This document shows positions 62,453-64,000 of a stretch of 64,000 nucleotides of DNA, piece after piece. The position numbers and the translations under genes were made by a program. Source of the stretch: Pseudoflavonifractor sp050943825. GTDB taxonomy: Bacteria; Bacillota; Clostridia; Oscillospirales; Oscillospiraceae. The stretch spans positions 124,001 to 188,000 of the forward strand of contig NZ_JBMNPX010000004.1 in the NCBI RefSeq assembly GCF_050943825.1, in the 5' to 3' direction. Below the pieces are notes generated by a model, which saw only the letters and a program-made list of their open reading frames with translations, was not told the origin of the DNA and ran no database searches. Every line of letters starts with the position of its first letter. The first letter of the stretch is position 1.

Positions 62453-62485
62453 AGTAAAAACCCTCCTGTTTTATCTGTTATACGC

Positions 62486-63865
62486 TTAATAGAGAACAGC
62501 GCTGATATCGCTGACGCGCTCAATGTTTTCCAGATTCATCAGCGTCTCCAGAGACTTCTCCGCCTTTTCTCTGCTGAGTGTCTTGGAGGTCTGGACCAGG
62601 AAGCGCTGGCACACCTCGTCGAGAGACAGAGGATTGCGGGGATGTCCCTTGGGGAATTCCATGTGGCGGGTCAGGACACGGCCGTCAGTGCACTTGATGG
62701 TGATGGACTTCTCGGCAAAGCTGCCCCGCTGGAAGCGGCGGAAGGACTCCTGCAGGTCCTGCTCGGGAGAGGGGCCGGATTTGACCTTCTTCGCCAGCTC
62801 CAGGATCTTGGGATTGTGCATGTTCTCAGTGGTGAACCAGTGGGGGCCCGGGGTGGGGTCGTTGAGCATGGCGGCGATGCAGAAGGGCATGCTGTACTGG
62901 GCCTCGATGATCTTGTCGTAGCCCTCGGGCCGAAGGGTCATGCGCATCTGGGTGGGGGGATCGACAATAATCTCCTCCACATTTTCAGCGGTCACGCCGT
63001 CCTGGTGGATAAAGGCGTCCATCATGTTCAGAGAGGACTGCACCCACATGTTGCAGGGCCAGTGCTTCAGCAGGGTCTCCAGAATGAGCCAGCGGCTGCC
63101 CAGGCCCTCCTGGTACCAGAACTCCTTGTAATCCGTAATCAGGTGATGGCGGCCGAAGGCGTCAGGTCCGTCAAAGGCGCCGGTCATGCCGTCCACCCCG
63201 TGCTCGGCCAGCATGGCGCTCAGCACGCCGTCCTGGGCGCAGAAGCCGTGCTGGTAGTGGTAGACGTTGGACATGGTGCGGTGAACCAGGCTGTTGGGCA
63301 TGGCCATCAGCACGGCGGCGATGGACAACGCCTGCTCGTACTGCTCATAGCTCAGATTCATCAGCTTTGCCGCCGGCGCCGCGGAGGCGAAAATCTGCCA
63401 GCTGGTGAGGCCCCAGCCCTTGTTCTGCTTGAAGTCGTCGGGCGGCTGGATGGCCATGGCGATGCGCTGATAGACCTCAAAGCCGGCCACCACGGCTGCC
63501 AGCATCTCCTTGCCGGAGCGGCCCCGGGCCTCGGACACGGCGAAGGCGGCGGGCACAATGCCGGCGGAGGGATGGCCTGTCCAGCTGCAATCCTCCCAGT
63601 CAATATTGTCCGCAATAATACTGTTTGTAAACACCGCGCCCAGCAGAGAGGTCTTTTTGCCGTCGATCATGCGGGTGGCGTCATCACCCGAACCGTACTT
63701 CTTGGAAAAAGCCAGTACGCTCTGGGTAAAGTCCATGTTCTTGCTGGCCAGCGCGGCGCCGATGGTCTGGATGGTCATCTTTTTCGCCATCTCCCGCACC
63801 TCAGCGGGGATATCCTCGTATCTCAGGTCAACGGCGAATTTGGACAGTGCAGTGCTGTTGTTCAT
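62486..63865 (-). CDS. MmgE/PrpD family protein
   Basis: 459 aa, typical length. The N-terminal all-helical domain and the smaller alpha/beta domain are both present: DNIDWEDCSWTGHPSAGIVPAAFAV (substrate-binding His/Asp region), GFEVYQRIAMAI, AFDGPDAFGRHHL, KHWPCN. The family includes 2-methylcitrate dehydratase, cis-aconitate decarboxylase and iminodisuccinate epimerase, so the exact substrate is open; the probable racemase-family gene behind it hints at amino-dicarboxylate or related acid chemistry. AGGAGG before ATG. Confidence 0.85.
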   Translation of the reverse strand: MNNSTALSKFAVDLRYEDIPAEVREMAKKMTIQTIGAALASKNMDFTQSVLAFSKKYGSGDDATRMIDGKKTSLLGAVFTNSIIADNIDWEDCSWTGHPSAGIVPAAFAVSEARGRSGKEMLAAVVAGFEVYQRIAMAIQPPDDFKQNKGWGLTSWQIFASAAPAAKLMNLSYEQYEQALSIAAVLMAMPNSLVHRTMSNVYHYQHGFCAQDGVLSAMLAEHGVDGMTGAFDGPDAFGRHHLITDYKEFWYQEGLGSRWLILETLLKHWPCNMWVQSSLNMMDAFIHQDGVTAENVEEIIVDPPTQMRMTLRPEGYDKIIEAQYSMPFCIAAMLNDPTPGPHWFTTENMHNPKILELAKKVKSGPSPEQDLQESFRRFQRGSFAEKSITIKCTDGRVLTRHMEFPKGHPRNPLSLDEVCQRFLVQTSKTLSREKAEKSLETLMNLENIERVSDISAVLY

Positions 63866-63898
63866 ATCAAAGGACCTCCTGTACTGATTTTTTATGGT

Positions 63899-64000
63899 TT
63901 ATGCAATATCCGGCCCCGGGGTGCTGCCCAGCAGGCCAAAGCCGGGGATTTTTTCCCGGAAACCCAGCCTTCTCAGCGCATTCCAGATGGTGGCCTGGTT
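63899..64000 (-). CDS. C-terminal fragment of a probable Asp/Glu racemase-family protein (cut by window edge)
   Basis: Only the last 33 codons are in the window: ATIWNALRRLGFREKIPGFG then LLGSTPGPDIA and TAA. The pattern A-T-x-W-x-A-L-R-x-x-G followed by I-x-G-F/Y-G is what Asp/Glu racemase, maleate isomerase and arylmalonate decarboxylase proteins end with. Its stop is about 33 nt before the MmgE/PrpD start on the same strand, so one operon is likely. Confidence 0.4.
   Translation of the reverse strand, partial: NQATIWNALRRLGFREKIPGFGLLGSTPGPDIA

Overview
The window is a GC-rich (about 60-65 % by eye), tightly packed chromosomal segment of a Gram-positive anaerobe. Purine-rich Shine-Dalgarno sites, LytTR regulators, a BglG-type antiterminator, a SpoVB-like flippase, a Firmicutes-type eut operon and many Oscillospiraceae-like membrane proteins suggest a gut Clostridia member (Oscillospiraceae, Flavonifractor/Pseudoflavonifractor-like). 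That placement is inference from gene content. There is no rRNA, CRISPR array, phage block or recognisable insertion sequence; one tRNA-Leu is present.

Layout. 1-3.9 kb: the 3' part of a GH3 glycosidase coupled to D-ribose pyranase and ribokinase, convergent with uridine phosphorylase. 4.2-7.0 kb: TrkA/TrkH potassium uptake. 7.1-9.0 kb: a TetR regulator convergent with an FMN-binding lipoprotein that has an 18-bp operator-like palindrome. 9.0-11.7 kb: an AT-rich island, then a K+-dependent membrane pyrophosphatase. 11.7-33.4 kb: a glycoside-sensing/glycosidase district. It holds three circularly permuted GH3 proteins with a membrane anchor at each end and one GH3 lipoprotein. Two of the permuted GH3 genes sit directly behind a LytTR response regulator and an AgrC-like histidine kinase (RR-HK-GH3 cassettes at 17.7-22.8 kb on + and 33.4-28.3 kb on -). 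These cassettes flank a glucose-type PTS operon (EIICBA, antiterminator, HPr, EI) that carries a readable RAT/terminator switch. 33.6-37.1 kb: a nucleoside salvage operon (unknown protein, two nucleoside hydrolases, M24 peptidase).

37.2-48.5 kb: a complete minus-strand ethanolamine-utilisation microcompartment operon, eutG-A-B-C-L-E-M-T-pduL-small protein-eutN-eutH-eutQ, without eutVW, eutS, eutP or eutJ. Two oddities lie inside it. The BMC-H shell gene has a 132-residue in-frame N-terminal extension with its own start, plus a second internal start for the ordinary shell protein. pduL carries an in-frame 207-bp insertion made of consecutive hairpins flanked by a 41-bp direct repeat.

48.6-56.3 kb: household and envelope genes (zinc-ribbon/Big2 membrane protein, CbxX-type AAA+, DUF6809-like/XRE pair, DUF554, SpoVB-like flippase, amidase, pyridoxal kinase, tRNA-Leu). 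56.3-64 kb: peptide and organic-acid metabolism (M24 peptidase, DUF819 transporter, PepD dipeptidase, CoA-disulfide reductase with rhodanese domain, C_GCAxxG_C_C protein, MmgE/PrpD protein, and the end of a probable Asp/Glu racemase-family gene).

The strongest candidates for an undescribed system are the duplicated two-component/doubly anchored permuted GH3 cassettes, the two-start shell protein, and the hairpin-rich insertion in pduL.
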